Positions 42,358-51,928 of a DNA stretch of 64,000 nt are shown piece by piece; position 1 is the first letter of the stretch, and every line of letters begins with the position of its first letter. Source of the DNA: an uncultured Desulfovibrio sp. (lineage in GTDB: Bacteria; Desulfobacterota; Desulfovibrionia; Desulfovibrionales; Desulfovibrionaceae); the NCBI RefSeq assembly GCF_902477725.1, contig NZ_CABSIF010000006.1:186001-250000 (forward strand). Direction: 5' to 3'. Position numbers and translations under genes: made by a program. The notes beneath the pieces are model-generated. The model was not told the DNA's origin and made no database searches. It saw only the letters and a program-made list of their open reading frames with translations.

Positions 42358-42482
42358 GCAGCTGACAATGAAATGAGTTAGCTGCTTGGCAAGAATTTTT
42401 TTGAAAATTCTTGCCGCGAAATGCGGGCAGGCAGGCTTTTGCCTTCTGTTGGCGTCTTTCAGGTGCTAACTGGCCCTGAAAG
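42358..42482. repeat. Three tandem hairpins after xdhC
   Basis: Hairpin 1 is AGCAGCTGAC with GTTAGCTGCT. Hairpin 2 is a perfect 12-bp stem, GGCAAGAATTTT (42388-42399) with AAAATTCTTGCC (42404-42415). Hairpin 3 is CTTTCAGG (42456-42463) with CCTGAAAG (42475-42482). The first begins two bases after the xdhC stop and is followed by a T-run, so it can terminate topA-xdhC. The series also looks like a REP/BIME-type cluster. Confidence 0.55.
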
Positions 42483-42572
42483 GCGAATGTGCGCCGCTCC
42501 ACCGCGCAGTTGCCTGCTGCCGGATTGCCGAGTGCGCAGATACTTCATCCCTTACCCTCCAAGGCGCTTTGC

Positions 42573-43214
42573 ATGACCCTTACAATTGTCGCCCTGCTGT
42601 TCCTCCTGCTTGTAGGCATTTATATAAATGCCAGGATGCGTACTGCGCGCCATCTGCGCTGCATCGCAGAGGAGAAGGGCGATATTGCCAGGGCCTCCGG
42701 CATGACGGCCAGCATTGGCGTTTTTTATCCTGATGTAAGCGCCACCGTTGTTATGGGCGTTTCTGAGGAAATCGGGGCGTGTTATTACCGTGTGCTGCGC
42801 GACGGCAAGGTCATCAACCGCAGCCGTATCAATCTGGCCAACATCAAGCGTGTGGAACTGTTGATCAACGGCGATGTGCGCAAGGTGGGTATTTCATCCG
42901 CCCAGGCCACCAGTTTCCTCAAGGCCACCGACGTGGCAGGCAGAATACTTACCCAGTATTCCCCGGCAGACCTGCGCGTCATGCTGCGTGCTGGCCTGCG
43001 GATTGTCTTTATGGGCGAAAATGGCGCAGAGAAGCAGCTTGAGATAACAGTGCTGCGCATGACTGACGAGCGTCACAAGTTCAAGCGCATGGAGCTGTTC
43101 AAGGATACCGTATGGTGGGTGGTCTTTCTGGACAGCGCAAGCGCCAATGCCAGACACATCAGGGAGTACTTTGAGAAGAGTGAAACCCCTGATTCTGATG
43201 GAGAATTTTTCTAA
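42573..43214 (+). CDS. One-helix membrane protein of unknown function
   Basis: 213 residues. One N-terminal membrane helix (IVALLFLLLVGIYI, residues 5-18) precedes a cytoplasmic domain rich in mixed beta/alpha pattern (SRINLANIKRVELLINGD, RAGLRIVFMGENGAEK). No family was recognised. The ATG at 42573 follows AAGG. It is a single gene between the hairpin cluster and the efflux operon. Confidence 0.6.
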   Translation: MTLTIVALLFLLLVGIYINARMRTARHLRCIAEEKGDIARASGMTASIGVFYPDVSATVVMGVSEEIGACYYRVLRDGKVINRSRINLANIKRVELLINGDVRKVGISSAQATSFLKATDVAGRILTQYSPADLRVMLRAGLRIVFMGENGAEKQLEITVLRMTDERHKFKRMELFKDTVWWVVFLDSASANARHIREYFEKSETPDSDGEFF

Positions 43215-43570
43215 AAAAATAGCTAGTAATTTCAGTATGTTATAAAAAAATACCCCGATATCGTAACTACTTGAAATTACAAAGAATAATCACCATCAAC
43301 ATTTGGCTGCCCACCCGCCCGATACATTGCTTTTTGGCGTGAACTGTGCTTTTTAAAGGGGTGGTTTACTGCAATTGTCGATGAGTTTATCAGGCTGGGG
43401 CCGTATGACGCCCCCAACGCGTCATGAGGCGCTTGTTCGCGCCAAATCTTTCATGCTGATCCCCCCCAGGAACGACGTTTAGCGATGACCCGTCTCGGTG
43501 GAAAATTAAGCCACCGCCGTTACGCCGTGCGTGTTTTGAGCGCCGTGCGCCACGCCATATGGAGTTATTC
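43215..43570. promoter_or_regulatory. 356-bp control region of the RND efflux operon
   Basis: No gene. The left half is AT-rich and holds an inverted repeat GTAATTTCA (43226-43234) with TGAAATTAC (43272-43280). The right half holds small GC palindromes (GACGC with GCGTC; GGCGC with GCGCC). No regulator gene is adjacent, so control must come from elsewhere. The exact promoter was not identified. Confidence 0.4.
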
Positions 43571-44683
43571 ATGAGTATCAGATCTATTGCAAAAATTTCA
43601 GTTGTATTGGGGCTTTGCCTTGCCCTTGTCGCCTGCGAGAGCGACAAAAAAGGACAGCCCGACATGCGCTTGCCGGTGTCGGCTGTTGAAGTAACCGTTG
43701 CCGATGCCTCCTGGCCCAGCCAGTTCCAGGCGCAGGCCTCAGGTTCACGCGCTGTTGAAGTGCGCGCCCGCGTTCAGGGTATTATTGAAAAGCGTCTGTA
43801 TAACGAAGGCGATTTCGTAAAGGCCGGACAGCAGATGTTCCAGCTTGAACGCGACCAGTACGAAGCCCAGGTACAGCAGGCGCAGGCCCAGTACGTGAAC
43901 GCGGAACGTGAATGGAAGCGCATTCGCCCTCTGTACGAAAAGAACGCCGTTTCGCAGAAAGACCGCGATTCTGCCTTGGCCGCGTATGACAGCGCCAAGG
44001 CATCCCTGCGTCAGGCCAAGATCAATCTGGATTACTGCCAGGTGGTGGCTCCTGTTTCCGGCTACAGCAGCAAGGAAAACTACACCCCCGGTAACCTGGT
44101 GAGCAACAACTCGCTGCTTACCTATGTGAACCAGACAGACCCCATGTACATTGACTTTTCCATTGCCGCCCCTGACCGCATGCTGCGCCAGCAGCTTGCA
44201 GCCTCGGGCATCCTGGTGTTCCCGAAGGACAACCGCTACAAGGCCAGGTTGCGCCTGCTGGACGGCACCATGTACGGCACGGAAGGCGAAGTGACCTTTA
44301 TCGATAGCCAGGTGCAGCCCACCACGGGCGTTATCAAGGCCCGCGCGGTGTTTCCCAATGCCGACGGGCAGATTATGCCCGGGCAGTATGTGCGCCTGTT
44401 TGTGGAAGGCGACATCCTCAAGAACGCCATTCTTATTCCGCAAAAGTGCGTTATCGTGACCCAGAAGGGTACCGTGGTCATGGGGCTGGACAAGGACGAC
44501 AAAGTCTACGCCATTCCCATCACTGTGACTGTGGCTGTGGGAGATCAATATCTGGTGGGTTCCGGCCTCAAGGGTGGGGAGCGCATCATCAGTGAAGGTA
44601 TCATCAAAGCCCGTCCCGGGACTCAAGTGCGCGTGCAGCAAGCCGGTGGGCAGCAGCCCCAGGATGCCGCGCCGAAGAAGTAG
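43571..44683 (+). CDS. RND efflux periplasmic adaptor (AcrA/MexA type)
   Basis: 370 residues, a lipoprotein (LGLCLALVACESDKKG, acylated Cys at about residue 22). The membrane-fusion fold shows RVQGIIEKRLYNEGDFVKAG (lipoyl half), a coiled-coil hairpin (about 90-165, EREWKRIRPLYEKNAVSQKD) and the second lipoyl half VVAPVSGYSSKENYTPG. The ATG at 43571 follows GGAG. It is the first gene of a three-gene operon and connects the inner pump to the outer-membrane channel. Confidence 0.92.
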   Translation: MSIRSIAKISVVLGLCLALVACESDKKGQPDMRLPVSAVEVTVADASWPSQFQAQASGSRAVEVRARVQGIIEKRLYNEGDFVKAGQQMFQLERDQYEAQVQQAQAQYVNAEREWKRIRPLYEKNAVSQKDRDSALAAYDSAKASLRQAKINLDYCQVVAPVSGYSSKENYTPGNLVSNNSLLTYVNQTDPMYIDFSIAAPDRMLRQQLAASGILVFPKDNRYKARLRLLDGTMYGTEGEVTFIDSQVQPTTGVIKARAVFPNADGQIMPGQYVRLFVEGDILKNAILIPQKCVIVTQKGTVVMGLDKDDKVYAIPITVTVAVGDQYLVGSGLKGGERIISEGIIKARPGTQVRVQQAGGQQPQDAAPKK

Positions 44684-44690
44684 GTAGCAT

Positions 44691-47600
44691 ATGGCTGTTT
44701 CTACAAAGCCGAATTTCTTTTTGCGCAGGCCGGTTCTGTCGGCCGTTATCTCCATTGTCATAACCCTGGTGGGCGCGCTGGCCATGAAGGCCCTGCCCAT
44801 CGCACAATACCCCGACCTTGTGCCGCCCACGGTCAACGTGAGCGTGTCATACCCCGGCGCTTCTGCGGAAACCATTGCCTCCACGGTTCTGGCTCCCCTC
44901 GAAGTGAATATCAACGGTGTGGAAAACATGCTCTACATGACTTCCATTGCCGCTTCGGGTTCCGGCTCGGGCAACATCAACGTGTACTTCAAGCTGGGCA
45001 GTGATGCCAACATGGCCCTGGTCAACGTTAACAACAAGGTTAACCTGGCCCAGGCCACCTTGCCGGAAGATGTGCGCAGGCAGGGCGTCACGGTCGTCAA
45101 GCGTTCACCCGCCATGTTGCAGGTGTTCTGTTTCTATTCGCCCGACGGGCGCTATAGCGACGTGTTCATCCACAACTGGGCCCAGGTCAACGTTGTTGAC
45201 GAACTCAAACGCATCAACGGCGTGGGCGACTGCTCGCTTTTTGGCAGCATGGACTACTCCATGCGTATCTGGCTGCAGCCGGACAAGCTTGCCAAGTACG
45301 GCATTACCACAAAGCAGGTAACCTCGGCCATTCAGGAGCAGAACTCGCAGTATGCCCCTGGCCGTTTGGGCGACATGCCCACGGCCGACTCCACCCAGCT
45401 TACCTGGCAGATCGATACCCAGGGCCGCCTTGTAACGCCTGAAGAATTTGGTGAAATCATCATCCGCTCCGGCGATGACAGCGCCATGCTGCGGCTCAAG
45501 GATGTGGCGCGTATAGAACTGGGCGGCAAGGACTACAGCGTTCTTTCCAGCTACAACGGCATGGGTGCCCGCATGGGCGCCGTGTATCTGTTGCCGGGCG
45601 CCAACGCCATCGCCACCGGCGATATGGTAAAGGCCAAGCTGGAGGACATTGCCTCGCGCATGCCCGATGGTCTGGCTTACACCCTGCTGGTGGACAACAA
45701 CGACTTCGTTATCGAATCCATCAAGGAAGTGGTGAGCACCCTGGTCGAAGCCATGATCCTGGTGTTCATCGTTGTTTACGTCTTTCTGCAAAACTGGCGC
45801 GCCACGCTCATTCCCTGCATTGCCGTACCTGTATCCATTATCGGCACGTTCGCGGGTCTGTACGCCTTTGGCTACACCATCAACACGCTTACGCTGTTCG
45901 CTCTGGTGCTTGCCATCGGTATCGTGGTGGACGACGCCATCGTTGTGCTTGAAAACGTTGAACGTATCATGAGCTCGGAGCATCTGCCGCCCAGGGAGGC
46001 GACAGCAAAGGCCATGAACGAAGTCACGGCCCCGGTTATCGCCATTGTGCTTGTGCTGTGCGCCGTGTTTATCCCTGTTTCGTTCATGGGCGGCCTTGCG
46101 GGGCAGATGTACAAGCAGTTTGCCATTACGATCTCGGTATCGGTGGTGCTTTCGGGCATTGTGGCGCTGACGCTCACTCCGGCGCTCTGCGCCCTGCTGC
46201 TCAAGCCGCATGCCCATGACCACACGCCTGCCAAGGGCTTTGTGTGGTTCAACTATGTGTTTGGTCGCATTACCCGCCGCTATGTAAACGCCGTGCGTTT
46301 TGTCAAAGCCTCCGCCTGGCGTGCGCTGGCGCTCTGCGTAGTCATGGTTCTGTGCATCGTGGGGCTGTTCCGCGTAGTGCCCGGCGGCCTTGTGCCGGAT
46401 GAAGACCAGGGCTACCTGCTTGGTCTGGCCATTCTGGACGATGGCGCGGCCCAGCCCCGCACCCGCGCGGTCAACAAGGTGCTTACCGACTTCATGCTTA
46501 AAAACCCTGCGGTTTTGAGCGTGGGTACGCTCTCCGGTCTGGACATCACCTCCATGGCTGCCAAGAGTAACTACGGCACCTTCTTTGCCCTGCTCAAGCC
46601 CTGGGGAGAACGCAAGGATCCCAAGGATGCAGCCAGCGTCATCGTGAACACCGTGGGCGCTGTAACCGTGATGCAGCCCGAGGCCTTTATCTTGGGCTTT
46701 ACGCCGCCGCCCATCAGCGGCATGAGTAATACCGGTGGTTTTGAAGGCTATGTGCAGATGCGCGGCAGCGGCAGCCTCAAGGACATGGAAGAAGCTGCCA
46801 ACAAGCTGGTGCTTGAAGTGACCTCCAAAAATGCCGACGGCAAGCCCAAATACCCGGCAGTGGGCATGGTGCGCAACCTCTTCACTACTGGTTCGCCCCA
46901 GCTCTACGCCAACCTTGACCGCGAACGCTGCAAGGATATGGGCATCAGCATCGCCGATGTGTATTCGGCCATGAGCGCCACCTTCGGCAGTTCATACGTC
47001 AACGACTTCAACCTCATGGGCCGCACCTTCCAGGTACGCTTGCAGGCTGAGGCGGATACTCGTGTGCTGCCTGAAAGCCTCAACGACATATACGTGCCCA
47101 ATAAAAATGGCGAGATGGTGCCCCTGACTGCGGTAATGACCCTTGAACGCCGCACAGCTCCGCAGGTTGTGGAACGCTACAACGTGTTCCCGGCGGCCCA
47201 CATCATGGGTGCGCCCTCGCCTGGGTATTCTTCGGGCCAGGCCCTCAGCGAAATGGAAAAAGCCGCTTCTGTGGTCTTGTCCTCCGATTATCAGCTGGGC
47301 TGGGTTGGTACCGCCCTTCAGGAAAAGCTGGCAAGCGCCGACACCACTGTCATTTTTGTGCTGGCGCTGGTCATGGTCTTCCTGATTCTTGCAGCACAAT
47401 ATGAATCGTGGTCGTTGCCGCTTTCAGTGCTCACGGCAGTGCCTTTTGGTGTGTTCGGTGCTTTGGTGGCGACCTGGGGTCGCGGGCTTTCCAACGACAT
47501 CTACTTCCAGGTGGCACTAGTGACCCTGGTTGGTCTGGCGGCTAAAAACGCCATCCTTATCGTGGAATTCGCTGTTGAGGCCTGGCGCGCCGGGCGAAGC

Positions 47601-47897
47601 CTTGATGCGGCGGCCATCCACGCATCCAAGCTGCGTTTCCGGCCCATCGTGATGACCTCGCTTGCCTTTATCCTCGGCTGCGTGCCGTTGGCCATCAGCA
47701 CGGGCGCGGGCGCAAACAGCCGCCACGCCATCGGCACGGCGGTCATCGGCGGCATGCTGGCGGCAACGTGCATCGCCACGCTGTTTGTGCCGTTCTTCTT
47801 TAAGGCCATCATGCAACTCTCACTGAAACTGCAGGGCAAAACTGATCCCAATGCGGGCAGGGACCACCTTGCGGAAGACCAGGAGGACGACATATGA
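44691..47897 (+). CDS. RND multidrug efflux pump (AcrB/MexB type)
   Basis: 1068 residues, twelve membrane helices with two large periplasmic loops. HAE1 features are FFLRRPVLSAVISIV at the N-terminus, LPIAQYPDLVPPTV, the helix-4 proton-relay pair in GIVVDDAIVVLENVER near residue 410, and GLAAKNAILIVEFA near residue 950. It starts seven bases after the adaptor gene, and its stop overlaps the next ATG (ATGA). It exports drugs or other amphiphiles using the proton gradient. Substrates unknown. Confidence 0.95.
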   Translation: MAVSTKPNFFLRRPVLSAVISIVITLVGALAMKALPIAQYPDLVPPTVNVSVSYPGASAETIASTVLAPLEVNINGVENMLYMTSIAASGSGSGNINVYFKLGSDANMALVNVNNKVNLAQATLPEDVRRQGVTVVKRSPAMLQVFCFYSPDGRYSDVFIHNWAQVNVVDELKRINGVGDCSLFGSMDYSMRIWLQPDKLAKYGITTKQVTSAIQEQNSQYAPGRLGDMPTADSTQLTWQIDTQGRLVTPEEFGEIIIRSGDDSAMLRLKDVARIELGGKDYSVLSSYNGMGARMGAVYLLPGANAIATGDMVKAKLEDIASRMPDGLAYTLLVDNNDFVIESIKEVVSTLVEAMILVFIVVYVFLQNWRATLIPCIAVPVSIIGTFAGLYAFGYTINTLTLFALVLAIGIVVDDAIVVLENVERIMSSEHLPPREATAKAMNEVTAPVIAIVLVLCAVFIPVSFMGGLAGQMYKQFAITISVSVVLSGIVALTLTPALCALLLKPHAHDHTPAKGFVWFNYVFGRITRRYVNAVRFVKASAWRALALCVVMVLCIVGLFRVVPGGLVPDEDQGYLLGLAILDDGAAQPRTRAVNKVLTDFMLKNPAVLSVGTLSGLDITSMAAKSNYGTFFALLKPWGERKDPKDAASVIVNTVGAVTVMQPEAFILGFTPPPISGMSNTGGFEGYVQMRGSGSLKDMEEAANKLVLEVTSKNADGKPKYPAVGMVRNLFTTGSPQLYANLDRERCKDMGISIADVYSAMSATFGSSYVNDFNLMGRTFQVRLQAEADTRVLPESLNDIYVPNKNGEMVPLTAVMTLERRTAPQVVERYNVFPAAHIMGAPSPGYSSGQALSEMEKAASVVLSSDYQLGWVGTALQEKLASADTTVIFVLALVMVFLILAAQYESWSLPLSVLTAVPFGVFGALVATWGRGLSNDIYFQVALVTLVGLAAKNAILIVEFAVEAWRAGRSLDAAAIHASKLRFRPIVMTSLAFILGCVPLAISTGAGANSRHAIGTAVIGGMLAATCIATLFVPFFFKAIMQLSLKLQGKTDPNAGRDHLAEDQEDDI

Positions 47898-49435
47898 GCG
47901 CTTCCGGCAAGGCCCCGGGCATAATGCTCAAGACACCTGCATTGGTGCTGATGCTGGCCATGCTGCTTTCGGCATGCTCTCTTGCTCCGCGCTATGACAG
48001 GCCGGAGCAGGAAATGCCCAAGCAGTGGCGGGCAGTGGATATGGGTTCAGCGCCCCTGCATACCGACTGGTGGAACAGGTTTAACGATCCTGTGCTGTCA
48101 GAACTGGTTGAAGAAGCGCTGAAGAACAACCAGGATCTGGCCGAATCCATGGCCAAGATCGAATCTGCCGCCGCGAAGGTGGGTGTAGGCACAGCCGCGT
48201 TGATGCCCGTCATCAACGGCACCGGTTCCGCCGCCGCTCAGGGCGCATCAGAAAAAGCCGCCAATACGGTGCCTTTTGACCAGAGCAAGATGTCCCGTTC
48301 TACCACCGCCTACCAGGGTGCGCTGAGCGCCTCCTGGGAGCTGGATTTCTGGGGCAAGATCCGCAACCAGTACACCATGCTCAGCGATATCCTGATGAAC
48401 ACGGTCATTGGGCACGAAGCTCTCCGCCTCTCGGTGGCTGGGCAGACGGCCCAGGGGTACTTTGCCCTGCTGGCGCAGGACATGCAGCTTGATACGGCCC
48501 GGCGCACCCTGAAATCGCGTGAGCAATCATTCCAGATTTATACCGCCCGCTACAAGCAGGGAGATATAACCGAGCTTGACTGGCAGCGCGCCCGTGCAGA
48601 GGTGGAAACCGCCCGCGCCCAGGTGCACACCAGCACCGTGGATGTGGACAAGGCTGAGGCTGGCCTGGCCGTACTGCTTGGCCGTTCGCCCCGCGACATA
48701 ATGGATCGGGCCATGAAGCGCGGACAGGGCATCCACATGTTGCCCGCGCCGCCTGTGCTGCCCGCTGGTCTGCCTTCTGATCTTCTGGAGCGTCGGCCTG
48801 ACGTGCGCGCAGCAGAATTCAGCATCATGGCCTACAATGCCAATATCGGCGTTGCCCGCGCGCAGTTCTTCCCCTCCATTTCCCTTACGGGCATGCTGGG
48901 TTCCCTGAGCGCTTCCATGGGCAACCTCTTTACCGGTCCCGCTGGTACATGGAGCTATGGCGCAAGCGGCACCGTGCCATTGCTGGATTTTGGCAGCAAC
49001 TGGTATAACCTCAAGGATGCCGAAGCCCAGAAAAAGGCAGCCATCGCCGTGTACCGCAAAACCGTGCAGACTGCCTTTGAGGACATCCGTACGGCGCTTA
49101 CCTCGCAGCGCGAGGCTGACCACATCGTGCGCAGCATGCAGGTGCAGGTTGAAAGCCTGCGGCGTGCCGCCCAGATTGCTGGCCTGCAATACGACAACGG
49201 CTATACGGACTACCTGACGGTGCTGGACGCAGAGCGTCAGCTTTTTGCTGCCGAACTGCGGTTGGCGACAGCGCTGCGCGACAGGCTTGATAGCGTGGTC
49301 AGCGTGTGCATGGCCCTTGGCGGCGGCTGGCAGGACCCCGGCACAAGCCCCAGCTTCCCCGTGGTGAACACAGAAAAGCTGTTGCAGGAGCAGGCTGGCG
49401 GGCGGGCAAGCGCGCCTGCGGCTAAATCCGAATAA
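47894..49435 (+). CDS. Outer-membrane efflux channel (OprM/NodT family)
   Basis: 513 residues, a lipoprotein (MLAMLLSACSLAPRYDRPE). The TolC-type repeats of the outer-membrane factor family are seen twice (DLAESMAKIESAAAKVG and VGRSP-like LLGRSPRDIM; LLERRPDVRAAEFSIMAYN). It completes the tripartite pump with the two preceding genes. The C-terminal about 40 residues are low-complexity. A stem-loop at 49474-49511 ends the operon. Confidence 0.92.
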   Translation: MSASGKAPGIMLKTPALVLMLAMLLSACSLAPRYDRPEQEMPKQWRAVDMGSAPLHTDWWNRFNDPVLSELVEEALKNNQDLAESMAKIESAAAKVGVGTAALMPVINGTGSAAAQGASEKAANTVPFDQSKMSRSTTAYQGALSASWELDFWGKIRNQYTMLSDILMNTVIGHEALRLSVAGQTAQGYFALLAQDMQLDTARRTLKSREQSFQIYTARYKQGDITELDWQRARAEVETARAQVHTSTVDVDKAEAGLAVLLGRSPRDIMDRAMKRGQGIHMLPAPPVLPAGLPSDLLERRPDVRAAEFSIMAYNANIGVARAQFFPSISLTGMLGSLSASMGNLFTGPAGTWSYGASGTVPLLDFGSNWYNLKDAEAQKKAAIAVYRKTVQTAFEDIRTALTSQREADHIVRSMQVQVESLRRAAQIAGLQYDNGYTDYLTVLDAERQLFAAELRLATALRDRLDSVVSVCMALGGGWQDPGTSPSFPVVNTEKLLQEQAGGRASAPAAKSE

Positions 49436-49473
49436 CACACGAACCCAAGCGGCATGCTGCCGCTGACCGATAA

Positions 49474-49511
49474 ACAGTGGGGGAGGCGTCTGACGGCGTT
49501 TCCCCCACTGT
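49474..49511 (+). terminator. Terminator of the RND operon
   Basis: ACAGTGGGGGAGGCGTC pairs with GGCGTTTCCCCCACTGT (two wobbles/mismatches) around TGAC. It is 40 bases past the stop codon. The T-run is weak (GCGTTTGCG). Confidence 0.55.
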
Positions 49512-49611
49512 GCGTTTGCGTGCATATTCGGCCCGTATCTGGGAATTGAAGTCAGTCCTGCCCGCTCGCGGGGCTTTACAGAAGGGGCAGGCCTGTCGTA
49601 AAGGGAAAAAC

Positions 49612-50295
49612 ATGGATAAGAAGTTGCCCCTGATTTTCCTTTCTCTTTGCGTTGCGCTGGGCTTGTGCTGCTCTGCGCCTGATTTGGCATGCGCCAAGGA
49701 AAATCCGGCTTCGCCAGAGCAGACCGACATAAGTGCCCCCCAGATTGCCCCAAAAGGCTCCAGAGCCAAGCGTTCTGGTGAAAAAAAGGGGGTCTCTGCC
49801 AAGGCAAACCGGCGCGAAAGCAAGCAGAAGGAAAAGAACTCCAAAGGTATTCACGCGCCAGCGTGGGCGTTTGGCGGCGAGGCGCAGAGCCGAGATGCAT
49901 GGCGGGAAGGCACAAGCTCCAACGATTTGCAAAAGCGGGCCGTGGGGGATGACGCGCCCAAGGAAAAATCAGTAAATACCACGGCCAGCATCAATTCCGC
50001 CCTCAAGGGGCCACTGGCAAAAGAAGAACACAAAAGCGGCATGGCAGTGAGCGTGGGGCAGGAAGACTCCGCGTGGCGGAAGAAGGGGCAGCATGAAATA
50101 GAGGCTGACGAAAACATCCCTATGCAGAGCCGCCATGTTGTACGGGCCTATGCGGACGTAGACGCGGGCGATGACCTGAGCATCAGGGTCGGGCCTGAGC
50201 TGATCCTCAAGGATGAGCAGCGCGAGCGGACCAATGCCAACAAGCAGCCGGAATCAGCACTGGGGCTGGGCATGCAGTTCAAGCTTGACTTCTAG
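49612..50295 (+). CDS. Secreted basic protein with an outer-membrane-type C-terminus
   Basis: 227 residues. A signal peptide (1-29, ending LACA) is followed by a Lys/Arg/Glu-rich linker (about 45-85), a polar middle, and a C-terminal region that ends LGLGMQFKLDF. The alternating pattern with terminal Phe resembles the beta-signal of outer-membrane proteins, but only two or three strands could be formed. The ATG at 49612 follows AAAGGG. No family recognised. It lies downstream of the efflux operon, with its own leader. Confidence 0.6.
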   Translation: MDKKLPLIFLSLCVALGLCCSAPDLACAKENPASPEQTDISAPQIAPKGSRAKRSGEKKGVSAKANRRESKQKEKNSKGIHAPAWAFGGEAQSRDAWREGTSSNDLQKRAVGDDAPKEKSVNTTASINSALKGPLAKEEHKSGMAVSVGQEDSAWRKKGQHEIEADENIPMQSRHVVRAYADVDAGDDLSIRVGPELILKDEQRERTNANKQPESALGLGMQFKLDF

Positions 50296-50384
50296 CCTGG
50301 TCGCCCTGAGTAAGCGATTGTTTGTCTGGGAAGGTAGGCTTGCATCAGGAATAGCCGCACAGCAACTGCAACGCTGTATGAGCG

Positions 50385-50810
50385 TTACTGAACGTTCTGC
50401 GCAAGGATAAGATCCACTTCATCCACGCTGAGGCCAGCGTTTTTGGCGATCTGCCTATTGTTCAAGCCTTTGCGGTGGCCATTCAAAATCAGTTCCCGCA
50501 AAAACTGGGGCGAGCGGCTGATGCCCTCGGCCTGTTCCAGCAGACGGCGCAGTTCATGCGTCCGCGCTTCGAGCTTTTCATCCAGATTCCGCAATTCTGC
50601 CTGTCGTTGGGCAAACGTAGCCACAATTTCCTTTTCCAGCCGAGCGTTCATTTCTATGCGCGCCAGCAGGCTGTCCTGATTGCCCTGCAAGGCGTTGAGC
50701 AGGGCTTCCGACCGGCGCAAGCGCAGGTAGAAAACAAGCACACCGCCAAGTATGGCAAGCTCGAAGAGGGAAAAGAGCATGATAAGTGCGTAAAGCAGGG
50801 TGTCGTTCAT
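50385..50810 (-). CDS. DUF2802-like flagellar-cluster membrane protein
   Basis: 141 residues. One N-terminal helix (LLYALIMLFSLFELAILGGVLV is the span, residues 5-26) is followed by a coiled coil (about 35-95, RIEMNARLEKEIVATFAQR) and a C-terminal helix-turn-helix-like segment (LNNRQIAKNAGLSVDEVDLI). This matches DUF2802 proteins that occur next to chemotaxis/flagellar genes. Its ATG overlaps the stop codon of the preceding gene (ATGA). Role unknown. Confidence 0.6.
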   Translation of the reverse strand: MNDTLLYALIMLFSLFELAILGGVLVFYLRLRRSEALLNALQGNQDSLLARIEMNARLEKEIVATFAQRQAELRNLDEKLEARTHELRRLLEQAEGISRSPQFLRELILNGHRKGLNNRQIAKNAGLSVDEVDLILAQNVQ

Positions 50811-51124
50811 ACTTTTATGTTCAAAAGGTTGCCCACAAGCGGGGATGAAGTTTCACCCGATGGGGCTTCCGGTTCAGGGGGGGGCCGCCGCCTTCTGCGG
50901 CTGCCAAAATGGGGTGCGCCCTGGTGATCGGCATCCGGGGTCAGCGCCGTCTGGCTCCCAGGTTCTGTGCGTGCTACCTGTTGCTGCTCCTGCTTTGCCA
51001 TGGCGGCAGCAATAACGCGCGACATTGCAGCCGATGCCTGCGGGGCGACAGCAGCGGCATTGCTTATGGATGTGCCCAGGCTGGTCTGGGCATACAGCAC
51101 GGCCATGGTGGCGTCAACGCTCAT
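50807..51124 (-). CDS. Small protein of the flagellar cluster, unknown function
   Basis: 105 residues. The N-terminal half is Ala/Ser/Met-rich (LYAQTSLGTSISNAAAVA) and resembles the small YjfB-type motility proteins. The C-terminal half is basic and Pro-rich (FGSRRRRRPPPEPEAP). The ATG at 51124 follows AGGAGG. It is translationally coupled to the DUF2802-like gene and lies 135 bases after fliL on the same strand. Confidence 0.5.
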   Translation of the reverse strand: MSVDATMAVLYAQTSLGTSISNAAAVAPQASAAMSRVIAAAMAKQEQQQVARTEPGSQTALTPDADHQGAPHFGSRRRRRPPPEPEAPSGETSSPLVGNLLNIKV

Positions 51125-51259
51125 GGAGGCCTCCTGTTGCCGGTTCCGGGGGCCTGTACGACCATTCAGAGGGTCGCGTGTGCAGCAGCGGGTTATGCTT
51201 GCGCCGCGCAACGGGCGCTGGCGTTTGCGGGCTTCACTGCCCGACAGCTGCTGCTGTGG

Positions 51260-51928
51260 CTATTCGTTCAGATAACTCTCAAACAAAATGTCATCAATGC
51301 GCCCCTGCGTCAGGTAATCGTTCAGCACCCCGCTGAGGTCTTTTTTTATGGTAGCCGTATTGGCCGGATTCAGCAAAAATTCGTCCGACTTGCTGCTCAG
51401 GTAATAATACAGGGCATCACGCAGAGGAATGAGCTTGTGGTCAATCTCCATGCCGACCCTGGGGCTTTGACTGACTGTTGAAAATTTGCAGATCAAAAAG
51501 CGCGCGCCAGTGGGTGTTTGCCGGGGGATAACAAATGGCGCCAGTTCCTTGACGCTGTCAGGCTGGGCAGTGGGCGTTTTTGCAGAAGGCACCACGATGA
51601 CCTCTGGCTTGATTGGCTCCGGAGGCAGCGGCGGGGGAGTGCGCAGTACAAACCACCAGATTGCAGCGCCTGCCACAAGCAGCACGAGCAGGCCAGCAGC
51701 GGCAGCAATGATCAGAAGCTTTTTTTTCTTCTTGAGTGGTTCGGCCCCATCTTCGGCTACCTGAAGTGGGGCTTCCTCGGTTTTGGCCGGGGGAGGAGGC
51801 GCCTGTTCCACAAGGAACGGGGCATCGTCAAGATCAAGTTCGACCTTGCGCAGGCTTGTATCCTGGCTGACCGCAACCTGAAGTTCATCCTTGACGGGGG
51901 CGTCTTTCAAATCCTGCTTTTCAGCCAC
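51260..51928 (-). CDS. fliL: Flagellar basal-body protein FliL
   Basis: 222 residues from a GTG start behind GGAGAGGC. A long acidic/Pro-rich cytoplasmic N-terminus (1-68) is followed by KKKKK and one membrane helix (LLIIAAAAGLLVLLVAGAA, about 71-90), then a periplasmic FliL domain (FLICKFSTV, HKLIPLRDALYYYLSSKS, LNDYLTQGRIDDILFESYL). FliL stabilises stators around the motor. The N-terminal extension is longer than in enteric FliL. Confidence 0.82.
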   Translation of the reverse strand: MAEKQDLKDAPVKDELQVAVSQDTSLRKVELDLDDAPFLVEQAPPPPAKTEEAPLQVAEDGAEPLKKKKKLLIIAAAAGLLVLLVAGAAIWWFVLRTPPPLPPEPIKPEVIVVPSAKTPTAQPDSVKELAPFVIPRQTPTGARFLICKFSTVSQSPRVGMEIDHKLIPLRDALYYYLSSKSDEFLLNPANTATIKKDLSGVLNDYLTQGRIDDILFESYLNE

